Below are positions 1-8,288 of a DNA stretch of 10,888 bases, in pieces. Origin of the DNA: Methanobacterium sp. (GTDB lineage: Archaea; Methanobacteriota; Methanobacteria; Methanobacteriales; Methanobacteriaceae); the NCBI GenBank assembly GCA_012838205.1, contig DUPR01000067.1, forward strand, positions 1 to 10,888. The letters are read 5' to 3'. The notes beneath the pieces were generated by a model. It saw only the letters and a program-made list of their open reading frames with translations. It ran no database searches and was not told the origin of the DNA. Position 1 is the stretch's first letter. Each line of letters starts with the position of its first letter. The position numbers and the translations under genes are program-made.

Positions 1-2
1 AA

Positions 3-131
3 AGCATATTTTCAGCAATAAAGAGAAAATTTAACGGTACAAACTATAGTAGAAGCACACAACTATCAAACAAAGAAACCAAACTCAAAAACACAATATA
101 CAACATCTACAGATCAACACAAATCAACTAA
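3..131 (+). pseudogene. C-terminal end of a transposase (partial at window edge)
   Basis: An open frame runs in from the left edge and ends at TAA 129-131, giving 42 residues. They include an SAIKRKF stretch, then a basic S-R-S-x-Q-x-x-x-K-E-x-K-x-K block and a YNIYR end. DDE transposases of the IS4/IS5 type often end like this, with a catalytic-helix region (AIKRKFG), then SR...Q..E..LK, then YN..R. The match is by pattern only. The frame differs in sequence from the transposase at 2748-3693, so this is a different element. Whether the full gene is intact left of the window cannot be seen. The coding strand is A/C-rich and G-poor, like the end of the second IS. No inverted repeat could be fixed here because the other end is missing. 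Confidence 0.5.
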
Positions 132-160
132 AAAAAGGGTTTCTACAAAGCCAAAAATTG

Positions 161-168
161 TATATTTA
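161..168 (+). promoter_or_regulatory. Possible archaeal TATA box for the FkbM gene
   Basis: TATATTTA, preceded by an A-rich stretch (CCAAAAATTG) that could serve as a BRE. Transcription starting about 25 bases downstream would begin near 190, leaving a short leader that still contains GGAG at 192-195, seven bases before the ATG at 203. The region is AT-rich throughout, so chance matches are likely. Confidence 0.35.
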
Positions 169-202
169 TCAAATACTAAACTAGATACGTTGGAGTATTT
201 TT

Positions 203-1093
203 ATGAAAAAAATGGTTTTTCTTGCATTATGTAAAGTTTCAAGGTTTTCCTCAAGATTTTTGGAAAAAATACCTGTGTTGATTACAATACGTGATATTTG
301 TTACTATATAACAAATCCCAATGAGTTAGTATTGATAAAAGTTATGAACAAAAAGATGTACGTAAATAGTAATGACATAGGAATAGCTTATCCTTTGCTT
401 AAATCGGGTATTTATGAAGAATATGAAACTGAAACGTTTAAAAATCTACTACAATCAAACACTATTTTCATTGATATTGGGGCTAATATAGGTTACTATA
501 CCTTAATAGCAGCTAGTAAAATAAAAGACGGTCAAATATATTCTTTTGAACCAGTAAAAGCAAATTACAAATTGTTAACCAAGAATATTAAAATCAACAA
601 CATTAATAATGTTAAAGCTTTCCAAAAAGCAATCTCTAATAGAAATGGGAAAATTAAAATTTTTATTGACGGAACAAATTTAGGTAATCATTCACTGGCA
701 AAAAATAATGTGATTGATAAAACTGAATCTACAGAAGTCGAAACAATTAGATTAGATTCATTTTTTAATAATTTAGAAGAAATCATCGAGGAGGATTTTC
801 TTATTAAAATTGATACTCAAGGTGCTGAAGGTCTTATCGTTGAAGGAGCCCACAATTTATTATTAAATAAGAATATAAAGATTTTGATGGAATTTTGGCC
901 TAAAGGTTTGAGGAATACGCACACGGATCCTCTAGAATTATTAAATAAATTGCAAGGTTATGGTTTTAATCTACAGTTGTTGGATGAAAAAACCAAATCT
1001 TTAAAAATTGTGAATAAAAATGAAGTAATTGACTTTTGTGACAACACTGAGGGTGTAGACCAAGTGAACCTGCTTCTTGAAAAAGGAAATTAG
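203..1093 (+). CDS. FkbM family SAM-dependent methyltransferase
   Basis: This is a probable O-methyltransferase acting on a sugar or other glycan group. The SAM-binding motif I lies at residues 89-100 (FIDIGANIGYYT) and an acidic motif II at 114-116 (FEP). The FkbM signature is at 201-209 (IKIDTQGAE), where many relatives read KIDVEGAE. At 296 residues it is a little longer than the core domain; the first 45 or so residues are extra and hydrophobic in part, which may tether it to the membrane. GGAG at 192-195 supports ATG 203; an internal ATG at 212 would drop only three residues. The stop lies two bases before the flippase start, so the two are co-transcribed. The actual substrate cannot be read from sequence. 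The start codon is followed by a run of seven A residues. Confidence 0.85.
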   Translation: MKKMVFLALCKVSRFSSRFLEKIPVLITIRDICYYITNPNELVLIKVMNKKMYVNSNDIGIAYPLLKSGIYEEYETETFKNLLQSNTIFIDIGANIGYYTLIAASKIKDGQIYSFEPVKANYKLLTKNIKINNINNVKAFQKAISNRNGKIKIFIDGTNLGNHSLAKNNVIDKTESTEVETIRLDSFFNNLEEIIEEDFLIKIDTQGAEGLIVEGAHNLLLNKNIKILMEFWPKGLRNTHTDPLELLNKLQGYGFNLQLLDEKTKSLKIVNKNEVIDFCDNTEGVDQVNLLLEKGN

Positions 1094-1095
1094 AT

Positions 1096-2550
1096 ATGAA
1101 ATATAAAGTTTTTGCCCAGCAAAGTATTTTGGTTTTTTTGGCAAATATAATTATAGGATTTAGTGGAATTATCCTTTTACCAATTTTGACCCGAAATTTA
1201 CCATTAGCAGACTATGGTTTGTGGGTTCAAATGAATGTAACGATTGGTTTAATACCCATATTTATTGTGATGGGTTTACCTTCTTATTCCATGGTACGAT
1301 TTTTATCAGGAGAACATGATAAAAAAAGGATGCAAGAAGGTTTTTATTCAATTGCTTTTTTTATCTTCTTAAATAGCTTATTAGTTTCATTGATCTTGTT
1401 TATTTTTTCGAAACAAATATCTCAAATAATCTTCGCCAATAATACATTAATTGTTAAGATACTGGCCTTAATATTGATTTTTTCGTCATTAAATATACTT
1501 TTTCAATACTTCTTTATTACATCGCAACAAATTAAACGATATTCCTTTTTACTCTGTTTTAAAACATTTACACAAATTTTATTAATTTCAGGTTTTATTT
1601 TCTTTGGTAAAGGAGTTATAGGTGCAGCGATCGGTTTTTTATGTAATGAAATCTTGTTTTTCTTTACTTGTTTTTCAATTATTTATATAGAATTAGGATT
1701 CATCTGCCCTCATTTTCAGGAGTTAAAAAAATACTTACATTTGAGTATACCAACTATTCCAGGTTCTTTATCTTATTGGGTTGTTGATTCAAGTGATCGA
1801 TATCTGATAGGAATATTACTCGGTGTTGCATTTGTTGGTTACTACTCTCCTGGTTATACTTTAGGAGCTATTATTGCAATGTTTGCGTCTCCTATAACTT
1901 CTATTTTAACTGCTTCCCTATCAAAGAGCTATAACGAAAAAAAAGAAAATGAAGTAAAAGATCTGCTTCAATATTCGATAAAATATTACTTGGTTGTTGC
2001 AATTCCTGCAACAATTGGTTTGGCAGTTTTGTCAAAACCTCTGCTAACAATTCTATCAACAACAGAAATAGCAATGAACAGTTACATGATAACTCCAATT
2101 GTTGCTACAGGCTTTTTATTATTGGGATTAACTAATATAATTGTAAATATTATAATATTAAAAACCGAAACAAAAATTATTGGTATAACCTGGGTTGTTG
2201 CAAGTTCACTGAACATCATACTCAACTTAGTTCTTATACCAATTTATGGAGTAGTGGGTGCGGCTTTGGCCACGTTAATAGCTTATACTATCCCTTTAAT
2301 TGTTATAACTCATTTTTCATTCAAATACATTAAATTGGATCTAAATTATTATAATTTTATTAAAGTTTTTTTAGCATCTATTCCAATGATTATAATCTAT
2401 CAAATCTGGAAACCTATAAATATAATAGATTTATTGATTTTTATTCTAATAAATTCAATTTTTTATTTAATTTTAGTAATAGCATTTAAAGTTTTTACTA
2501 CGGATGAATTGTCTTTAATTTGGGGTATTCTTAATTTAAATAGCAAGTAA
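1096..2550 (+). CDS. Wzx-type oligosaccharide flippase (polysaccharide biosynthesis membrane protein)
   Basis: This 484-residue, very hydrophobic protein has about 12 to 14 predicted membrane segments, the length and texture of the MVF/MOP superfamily (RfbX/Wzx group). The N-terminus shows the usual pattern: a first helix (SILVFLANIIIGFSGIILL), then an LPILTRNL..ADYGLW stretch where relatives have LLARLLGPEDYGLW. Helix pairs near residues 215-260 (a SIPTIPGSLSYW segment) and a C-terminal GVVGAALATLIAY helix are also typical. Family members carry lipid-linked oligosaccharides across the cell membrane. It starts two bases after the FkbM stop, and its ribosome site (GGAAAT) lies in the end of that gene, so translation is probably coupled. 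No ligase or polymerase partner is visible downstream; the IS begins 69 bases after the stop. Confidence 0.88.
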   Translation: MKYKVFAQQSILVFLANIIIGFSGIILLPILTRNLPLADYGLWVQMNVTIGLIPIFIVMGLPSYSMVRFLSGEHDKKRMQEGFYSIAFFIFLNSLLVSLILFIFSKQISQIIFANNTLIVKILALILIFSSLNILFQYFFITSQQIKRYSFLLCFKTFTQILLISGFIFFGKGVIGAAIGFLCNEILFFFTCFSIIYIELGFICPHFQELKKYLHLSIPTIPGSLSYWVVDSSDRYLIGILLGVAFVGYYSPGYTLGAIIAMFASPITSILTASLSKSYNEKKENEVKDLLQYSIKYYLVVAIPATIGLAVLSKPLLTILSTTEIAMNSYMITPIVATGFLLLGLTNIIVNIIILKTETKIIGITWVVASSLNIILNLVLIPIYGVVGAALATLIAYTIPLIVITHFSFKYIKLDLNYYNFIKVFLASIPMIIIYQIWKPINIIDLLIFILINSIFYLILVIAFKVFTTDELSLIWGILNLNSK

Positions 2551-2619
2551 AGAAAAAACTCAATTTTAGTTTAGTATTTAACTATTCTCTCATCATTAGT
2601 TTTTAACTATTTGTACATT

Positions 2620-2636
2620 TTATAGAGAATTTCTAT
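2620..2636 (+). repeat. Left terminal inverted repeat of the IS
   Basis: TTATAGAGAATTTCTAT pairs with the reverse complement of 3814-3830 (TTATAGAGATTTTCTAT) with one mismatch. With the next base it is also a near-palindrome on its own (TATAGA, five bases, TCTATA). Confidence 0.8.
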
Positions 2637-2747
2637 AAACCTTTTTGATTTTTTTGGTTTTATTTGATGGTTTATGTTATTCTCTGTTTGGTGTGCTAAT
2701 ATCATGATTACGATAAATTTGTATCTTATTAAATTTATAGGAGTATT

Positions 2748-3693
2748 ATGAAGTCGTTTGATGATTATCTGATGAACAAAGAATATGAAAGGGTTAAACA
2801 GTTGGGTGATAAACTTGCAGAAGTTGAACCTCTTATTGATTGGGAGGTTTTTCGACCGATCATCAGGGAAATGTATGATAATCGAACTGAACGTGGTGGT
2901 AGGCCTAATAATGATGAAGTTGTCATGATTAAGATGTTGGTTTTGCAATCTTGGTATGGATTATCGGATCCAGAACTAGAAACACAAGCAACAGACCGTA
3001 TATCTTTCAGAAAGTTTCCGAACTTCCCAGAAATCATACCAGACCGTGCAACGGTCTGGGCTTTCAGAGAACGCCTAACTCAAACAGGGAAAAATAAAGA
3101 AATATGGGGAGAATTGCAAAAACAAATGGACATTAAAGGTTTCAAAGTAAACGAAGGCGTGATTCAAGATGCAACATTCATAACGGCCGATCCTGGTCAT
3201 GAAAAAGCAGACAAACCACGGGGGCCAAGTGCTAAAACCCGTCGCAACAAAGACGGAACCTGGACCAAAAAAAGGTGGAAAATCACATTTTGGCTACAAA
3301 TTACACACCAAATCTGACATCATTCATGGTTTAATAAGAGAACTCGAAACCACTTCAGCATCAGTTCATGATAGTCAAATAGACCTCTCCCAACAGGGAG
3401 AGGTCGTCTATCGAGATCGCGGATACTTCGGAGCATCTTGCAAAGGATACAACGCCACTATGAACCGCGCCACAAGAGGTCACCCCCTCCAATAAGAGAT
3501 AAAATGCGAAACAAAAGAACAACACGTAAAAGAGCACCCGGAGAACGTCCTTACGCCGTAATCAAAAAAATATTCCACTCCAGCCCACACACTCCTAACC
3601 AACACCATTCGAAACCACACCAAAAACATATTCACCTGCTTCTCATACAACCTACTCCAACTAAGAACTCTTAAAATAAAAAACACCACCTAG
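2748..3693 (+). pseudogene. IS5-family DDE transposase, broken by three frameshifts
   Basis: GGAG at 2741-2744 precedes ATG 2748. The first frame (2748 to about 3273) holds an N-terminal DUF772-like region (MVLQSWYGLSDPE-type stretch, RISFRKF) and the first catalytic Asp (residue 141, in IQDATF). After a run of seven A residues at 3267-3273 the protein continues one base on (GGKSHFGYKLHTKSD, then the second Asp in VYRDRGYFG) until a stop near 3493. A second shift near 3481-3490 gives IRDKMRNKR and the Glu signature R-x3-E-x6-K (RAPGERPYAVIK). A third shift near 3577-3592 restores the terminal FSYNLLQLRTLK up to TAG 3691-3693. Joined, it would be about 315 residues, normal for the family. All three catalytic residues survive, but no single frame is functional. 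The insertions and deletion are one base each. Confidence 0.85.
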
Positions 3694-3813
3694 CGAACGC
3701 TTCCCCAAAAAACCTAGAAAATAGAGGTAAAAAAAAGGAAAAAACAAAAAATCATAGCTAAAAAGAATAAAACACAACAAAACACTTCAAACCCAATCAA
3801 CAAAAAGAAGTAA

Positions 3814-3830
3814 ATAGAAAATCTCTATAA
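3814..3830 (-). repeat. Right terminal inverted repeat of the IS
   Basis: ATAGAAAATCTCTATAA, the inverted copy of 2620-2636 with one mismatch. Between the transposase stop and this repeat (3694-3813) the DNA is A/C-rich with no readable gene. Confidence 0.8.
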
Positions 3831-3849
3831 TATATTTGATATACATTTT

Positions 3850-4091
3850 CTAGTAAAATTTGTTTAAATGATAAATCCATTTATTTTCGTAAAATGGCAA
3901 CCTAAATACTGGAGAAATACCTATTTTATTTCCATTAGGTATTGATATACTAACATTTTTAAATAAAAATTGTTTACTTGCCATATAAATAACTTTAATA
4001 TCAAAATAGTCATTTAAACCTTCTGCAATGAATTGAGGTCTTTGTTTATTCCAATTCCACTCCAATGCATCAAATATAATATTTTTTTCAT
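3850..4091 (-). pseudogene. N-terminal stump of a glycosyltransferase, truncated beside the IS
   Basis: On the minus strand the readable protein includes IIFDALEWNWNKQRPQ, then about 55 residues to a TAG at 3852-3850. A W..x..QRPQ motif near the N-terminus is typical of some GT4-like glycosyltransferases of 350-400 residues, so about four fifths of the gene is missing. The break lies 19 bp from the IS inverted repeat, which suggests a deletion linked to the element. The expected start, ATG 4091-4089, has GGAG at 4101-4098 but is one base out of frame: seven A residues follow it, and eight would give MKKNIIFDALEW. The only in-frame start is a TTG at 4065, which would remove the first strand. 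It follows the methyltransferase by 14 bases and was the last gene of the operon. Its identity is moderately sure; its function is lost. Confidence 0.6.
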
Positions 4092-4097
4092 TATTAA

Positions 4098-4101
4098 CTC
4101 C
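4098..4101 (-). promoter_or_regulatory. Ribosome binding site pointing to the original start of the truncated glycosyltransferase
   Basis: GGAG on the minus strand, six bases before ATG 4091-4089. It marks where the ancestral gene began, although that ATG is now out of frame with the conserved protein. Confidence 0.5.
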
Positions 4102-4105
4102 ATAA

Positions 4106-4744
4106 TTATTGCTTTTTTTTAGCTGTAATCAAAAACTGAAATGCAAAAAGATTGGGCCACATTTTACCAACTCGATAGAAAAAACTGGCAAACTTATCTA
4201 AATCTCCTACAGTCAAGTCAAAATGAACTATTTCAAATCCCGCATCCTGAATTAAATTTATCGCATTTTTAAAATTAAAAAATCTTAAATGTCCTTTATC
4301 TAATAATCCATAGTCATTATATTCAAAATTTCCCATTAGCAAATGTATTCTCATTCTCCAATTAGCAACATTAGGTAATGATATGATAATATAACCATCA
4401 TCTTTAAGATATTTCTTAAATCGTCTTAAAACTTTTTCAGGATCCCTCAAATGTTCCAAAACATCAGCAAAAATTAAAAAATCAAAATAATTATTATAAT
4501 TATCGTTAAGTTCTATTGACTCAACATCACCAACATAAACATCTGCACAATGTGATTTTGCTTTTTCAGCAGACTTTTCATCCATTTCTATTCCCGTGAC
4601 TAGGCATTTATTTCTTTTCATGCTTTCTGATATAGTTCCAACTGAACAACCAACATCTAGAACTTTTTTATGCTTGCCCACCGATTTAATAATTTTCTGA
4701 TGAACACTGAATTCATTCTGATTAAAAAATTTGTAATGCCCCAT
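4106..4744 (-). CDS. Class I SAM-dependent methyltransferase
   Basis: A 212-residue soluble Rossmann-fold methyltransferase. Motif I is at residues 28-36 (VLDVGCSVG), the acidic ribose-binding position at about E53, a DVE at 73-75, and the post-motif block at 94-99 (DVLEHL). The segment SLPNVANWRMR, then GNFEYNDYGLLDKGHLRFF (about 122-156) is characteristic of methyltransferases in glycan and glycosyltransferase clusters. The family is close to UbiG/UbiE-like Methyltransf_11/23 proteins, but the context argues for a sugar or lipid-linked substrate rather than quinone. AGGGA at 4754-4750 sits five bases before ATG 4744. It follows the GT4 gene by 24 bases on the same strand, so both are probably on one transcript. 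Length and motifs are complete; there is no sign of damage. Confidence 0.85.
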   Translation of the reverse strand: MGHYKFFNQNEFSVHQKIIKSVGKHKKVLDVGCSVGTISESMKRNKCLVTGIEMDEKSAEKAKSHCADVYVGDVESIELNDNYNNYFDFLIFADVLEHLRDPEKVLRRFKKYLKDDGYIIISLPNVANWRMRIHLLMGNFEYNDYGLLDKGHLRFFNFKNAINLIQDAGFEIVHFDLTVGDLDKFASFFYRVGKMWPNLFAFQFLITAKKKQ

Positions 4745-4768
4745 TTATATCCCTGATTTAGTATGTTT

Positions 4769-5950
<1,182 letters not shown>

Positions 5951-5953
5951 ATT

Positions 5954-5959
5954 ATCACC
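5954..5959 (-). promoter_or_regulatory. Strong Shine-Dalgarno before a non-standard ATC start
   Basis: GGTGAT on the minus strand pairs with the 16S 3' end ATCACC and ends three bases before ATC 5950-5948, exactly where the glycosyltransferase should start (xKIGVITS). It supports ATC, or an ATG mutated to ATC, as the start site. Confidence 0.4.
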
Positions 5960-5987
5960 ATTTAAAAAAAATCATTTATAATACTAA

Positions 5988-7646
5988 TCAAACACGTTTA
6001 TAAATAGTTATATCTCCAAATTTCTTGATGGCTTTATAATTAGTGAAATTAATTTCCCCCCATGTGAAGAAATAATAATCAGGATTTGTTCTATTTAATT
6101 CCCTATCATATGCTTTTTTATCCTCTTCTGTGAAATTGTCATATTTTGCGCCTAAAAATATCGTCTGATTACCTCGGAATGATGGCATTGCCCCTATATT
6201 CATCTGCAAGTGCCATATGAACATTGCCCAAAAATCAGCATAAATCAATTTAGATTTATAATCGGGGTCATAATTCTTTAACCAGTTAGATGCATCGCGT
6301 GCATCTTCATTAAATACTTTGTTACCCATGTTTGCCTTTTCAATAGAATCGAATTGAGCAAATGTAAAAACAATCATCAAAACTATTAAAATTGATGAAA
6401 AAGCGTGTAATGTCAGATTTTGATTTTTGTAATGGAATCGTAACATCTCAACTGTAAATTTAAATCCACGAACCAGGAAATAAGTGGCTGGTGCAATCAT
6501 GAAAATGAAGTACCTGTGATCCTTGGTCACGTAGACACTGTGAAATATTAAAAATGTTGCAAACCAAGACAGAAAGAGTATATCCATCTTCCAATCCCAT
6601 CCTAATTTAGAAGAAACATTATTAATTAGATACAAAATAGCAAGAAGGATAATTTCACTCCAAAGATAATGTAGCTTTCCAAAAGTGCATGTAAAAATGA
6701 TAAACAATGCTAAAATCAATATCAAGTTAGTTTTACATCCATCTTTTTTAATTTGTTCCCATTTAAAATGCCTAATTTTGTCCATTTTTTTGTAAATGTA
6801 AACTAGTAAAGCAAATAAAGTAGAAAACACGATTAATAAAGCAGTAGCCCCCAAGTATACGGGAATGTGCTTAAGATAATATAATAAATCAGGATTATAA
6901 GCAAAATGGAGTGATGAAGCGCTTGATCCGCCTGATGTTCCGAAAAAGCTCATGAAAGGATAGAGGGGATTGCCTAATTTCATGTTGAAAAAAATCAATA
7001 CTGGAAATAAGACAAAACATCCTAAAATAATACCCCCCACCAAATTTTTTGGTTGTTTGATCTCCTTCCAACTGATCAAGATAAAAAATAACATTGGAAA
7101 TATTAGCAATGCCATATTGTATTTGGTTAAAAAAGCCAGCATAGCCATGGGAAATGTCAAGTAAAAGAATTTTGGATTCTTTTGAACACCCAAATAGGTT
7201 AAATATAGAGCCCATATTCCAAGAGATACGCTAGGAATATCATTATAACCAGCACCGGCGTATATCAGGATAAGAGGAGATGTTACATATAAAAGACTGC
7301 CTATAAAACTAATTGAAGGTGAAAAACGTTCTTTTAAAAATAAATAAAATCCTACATAACCAAATATGCATAACAATCCGTCAACAATCAAGATGGGCGC
7401 AATACTCAGCCCATTGAACATAAAATATATGGAAGTTAAAAAGGGAAGTAAAGGGGGTCTTAATAGATCTGAATATCCTATTCCCTTACCTGCAAATAAT
7501 GCGGCATTGGCAAGTAAATCATAGGTATCATATGGAGGCCACAAGTACAGGTGCATGATGATCCGCCAGTAAGTAACCAAACCCACAATTAAAAGTAAAA
7601 TGATTAGAAAAACCCATGGAATGTGCTTATTTTCCAATTTGATCAT
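5988..7646 (-). CDS. GT39-like (GT-C fold) integral membrane glycosyltransferase
   Basis: A 552-residue membrane protein with about 10-11 hydrophobic segments and a C-terminal soluble part from roughly residue 425. The first extracytoplasmic loop carries PPYDTYDLLANA with D40 and D43, then a DLLRPPLLPFL stretch (60-70). This arrangement of acidic residues, then RPP, is typical of PMT/ArnT-type enzymes, which use polyprenyl-phosphate sugars on the outer face of the membrane. GGAG at 7658-7655, eight bases before ATG 7646, supports the start. It heads the minus-strand operon, upstream of GT4, methyltransferase and the truncated glycosyltransferase. The C-terminal DYYFFTWG motif recurs as DYYFIWG in the broken gene at 10470-10888, which suggests related proteins. 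Acceptor and sugar are unknown; the family call is by topology and motif. Confidence 0.75.
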   Translation of the reverse strand: MIKLENKHIPWVFLIILLLIVGLVTYWRIIMHLYLWPPYDTYDLLANAALFAGKGIGYSDLLRPPLLPFLTSIYFMFNGLSIAPILIVDGLLCIFGYVGFYLFLKERFSPSISFIGSLLYVTSPLILIYAGAGYNDIPSVSLGIWALYLTYLGVQKNPKFFYLTFPMAMLAFLTKYNMALLIFPMLFFILISWKEIKQPKNLVGGIILGCFVLFPVLIFFNMKLGNPLYPFMSFFGTSGGSSASSLHFAYNPDLLYYLKHIPVYLGATALLIVFSTLFALLVYIYKKMDKIRHFKWEQIKKDGCKTNLILILALFIIFTCTFGKLHYLWSEIILLAILYLINNVSSKLGWDWKMDILFLSWFATFLIFHSVYVTKDHRYFIFMIAPATYFLVRGFKFTVEMLRFHYKNQNLTLHAFSSILIVLMIVFTFAQFDSIEKANMGNKVFNEDARDASNWLKNYDPDYKSKLIYADFWAMFIWHLQMNIGAMPSFRGNQTIFLGAKYDNFTEEDKKAYDRELNRTNPDYYFFTWGEINFTNYKAIKKFGDITIYKRV

Positions 7647-7692
7647 GAAAAAGTCTCCATTAAAGATATGCTATTATTACTACACTGTGATC

Positions 7693-7700
7693 ATTTATAT
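7693..7700 (-). promoter_or_regulatory. Possible TATA box for the glycan operon
   Basis: ATATAAAT on the minus strand in the 78-bp gap before the GT39-like gene. A start about 25 bases downstream (near 7670) gives a leader of about 25 bases that includes the GGAG ribosome site. Supported by position and AT content only. Confidence 0.35.
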
Positions 7701-7724
7701 CATTGTGTTGTTAATTTTGTTAAA

Positions 7725-8255
7725 TCATTTTTTAAAATATAATTTTTGATTCATTCGTGGTATCATGGCCATTAAAACACATTGTTCGGTGTTACTTGTC
7801 CGATCTAGCAATCCTTTGCTAAGATGACTCACTGCTCCCTTCTTTTCCCCCAACCGGTCAATTCCAGTTACCCGATCCATAACGTCACCCACTTCCATAC
7901 CCTTCATGACGTTTTTTATCACCAAGGGCGGGTATTCAAACCCGGCACTGACACCCAGGGTGGTTTTATCACCATCATAGATGGCACACCATTGTAGGTC
8001 TAGGTATCCTGTTATGCTGTGGGGTGTTTCCAGTAAACCAGACTCAATGCCCACTGAAAGATCGAATTCTTGAGTGTATACATTTTTAGCCCGGTTGATG
8101 GCGCCATTAATTGTTGTTTCCAGACCTATTGGCTGATTCGGAACTTCTGAGTCAGCATTTTTTGCCTGGACTTCTACTTCAGAGTATATTTGTTTTAACA
8201 CGTTTCCAGTTGCCTTCATTTTCACTGGGTTTTTGGATCCAACAACAACTTTCAT
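7725..8255 (-). CDS. yjjX: Inosine/xanthosine triphosphatase (DUF84, YjjX family)
   Basis: A house-cleaning NTPase that hydrolyses non-canonical ITP and XTP so that deaminated purines do not enter nucleic acid. The N-terminal GSKNPVK (residues 6-12) is the family's nucleotide-binding S-x-NP-x-K motif. QPIG (41-44), VGIESGL (68-74) and the later TGIDRLGEKKGA stretch fit the same family. At 176 residues it has the usual length. GAGGAT at 8266-8261 precedes ATG 8255 with good spacing. It lies 33 bases after the coaD stop on the same strand, so the two are probably one transcript. It acts in the cytoplasm and has no link to the glycan genes other than position. The symbol is taken from the bacterial family member; this archaeal protein may be given only a descriptive name. 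Confidence 0.88.
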   Translation of the reverse strand: MKVVVGSKNPVKMKATGNVLKQIYSEVEVQAKNADSEVPNQPIGLETTINGAINRAKNVYTQEFDLSVGIESGLLETPHSITGYLDLQWCAIYDGDKTTLGVSAGFEYPPLVIKNVMKGMEVGDVMDRVTGIDRLGEKKGAVSHLSKGLLDRTSNTEQCVLMAMIPRMNQKLYFKK

Positions 8256-8288
8256 AGAAAATCCTCATGTTGATTAAAAAAGTTATTA

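Larger units (their letters stand above)
2620..3830 (+). mobile_element. Degenerate IS5-family insertion sequence
   Basis: The element is about 1.2 kb, bounded by 17-bp inverted repeats that match at 16 of 17 positions (2620-2636 and 3814-3830). The similarity continues loosely inward as T/G-rich sequence on the left and its A/C-rich complement on the right. It carries one transposase gene, broken by frameshifts. The size and the transposase fit the IS5 family. No clear target duplication was found: TTGTACATT lies on the left and TATATTTGAT on the right, with at most a TA if the repeats are trimmed. Loss of the duplication fits an old element or a deletion at one side, as the truncated glycosyltransferase at 3850 suggests. 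Confidence 0.8.

Noticed and set aside
2551..2619. Possible terminator after the flippase gene
   Set aside because: Several short T-runs exist, but none is longer than five and there is no stem-loop; the whole region is AT-rich, so the call is not supported.
2607..2948. Minus-strand open frame of 113 codons over the IS left end
   Set aside because: It is antisense to the clearly conserved transposase N-terminus, includes the inverted repeat and shows no motif; it is a shadow frame.
3694..3813. Repeat-like A/C-rich stretch as a possible CRISPR or tandem array
   Set aside because: There is no regularly spaced repeat unit; it is low-complexity DNA within the IS end.
2611..3850. Target-site duplication around the IS (TTGTACATT and TTGATATACATT look alike)
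   Set aside because: The copies do not directly abut the inverted repeats and differ by three bases; AT-rich coincidence is the better explanation.
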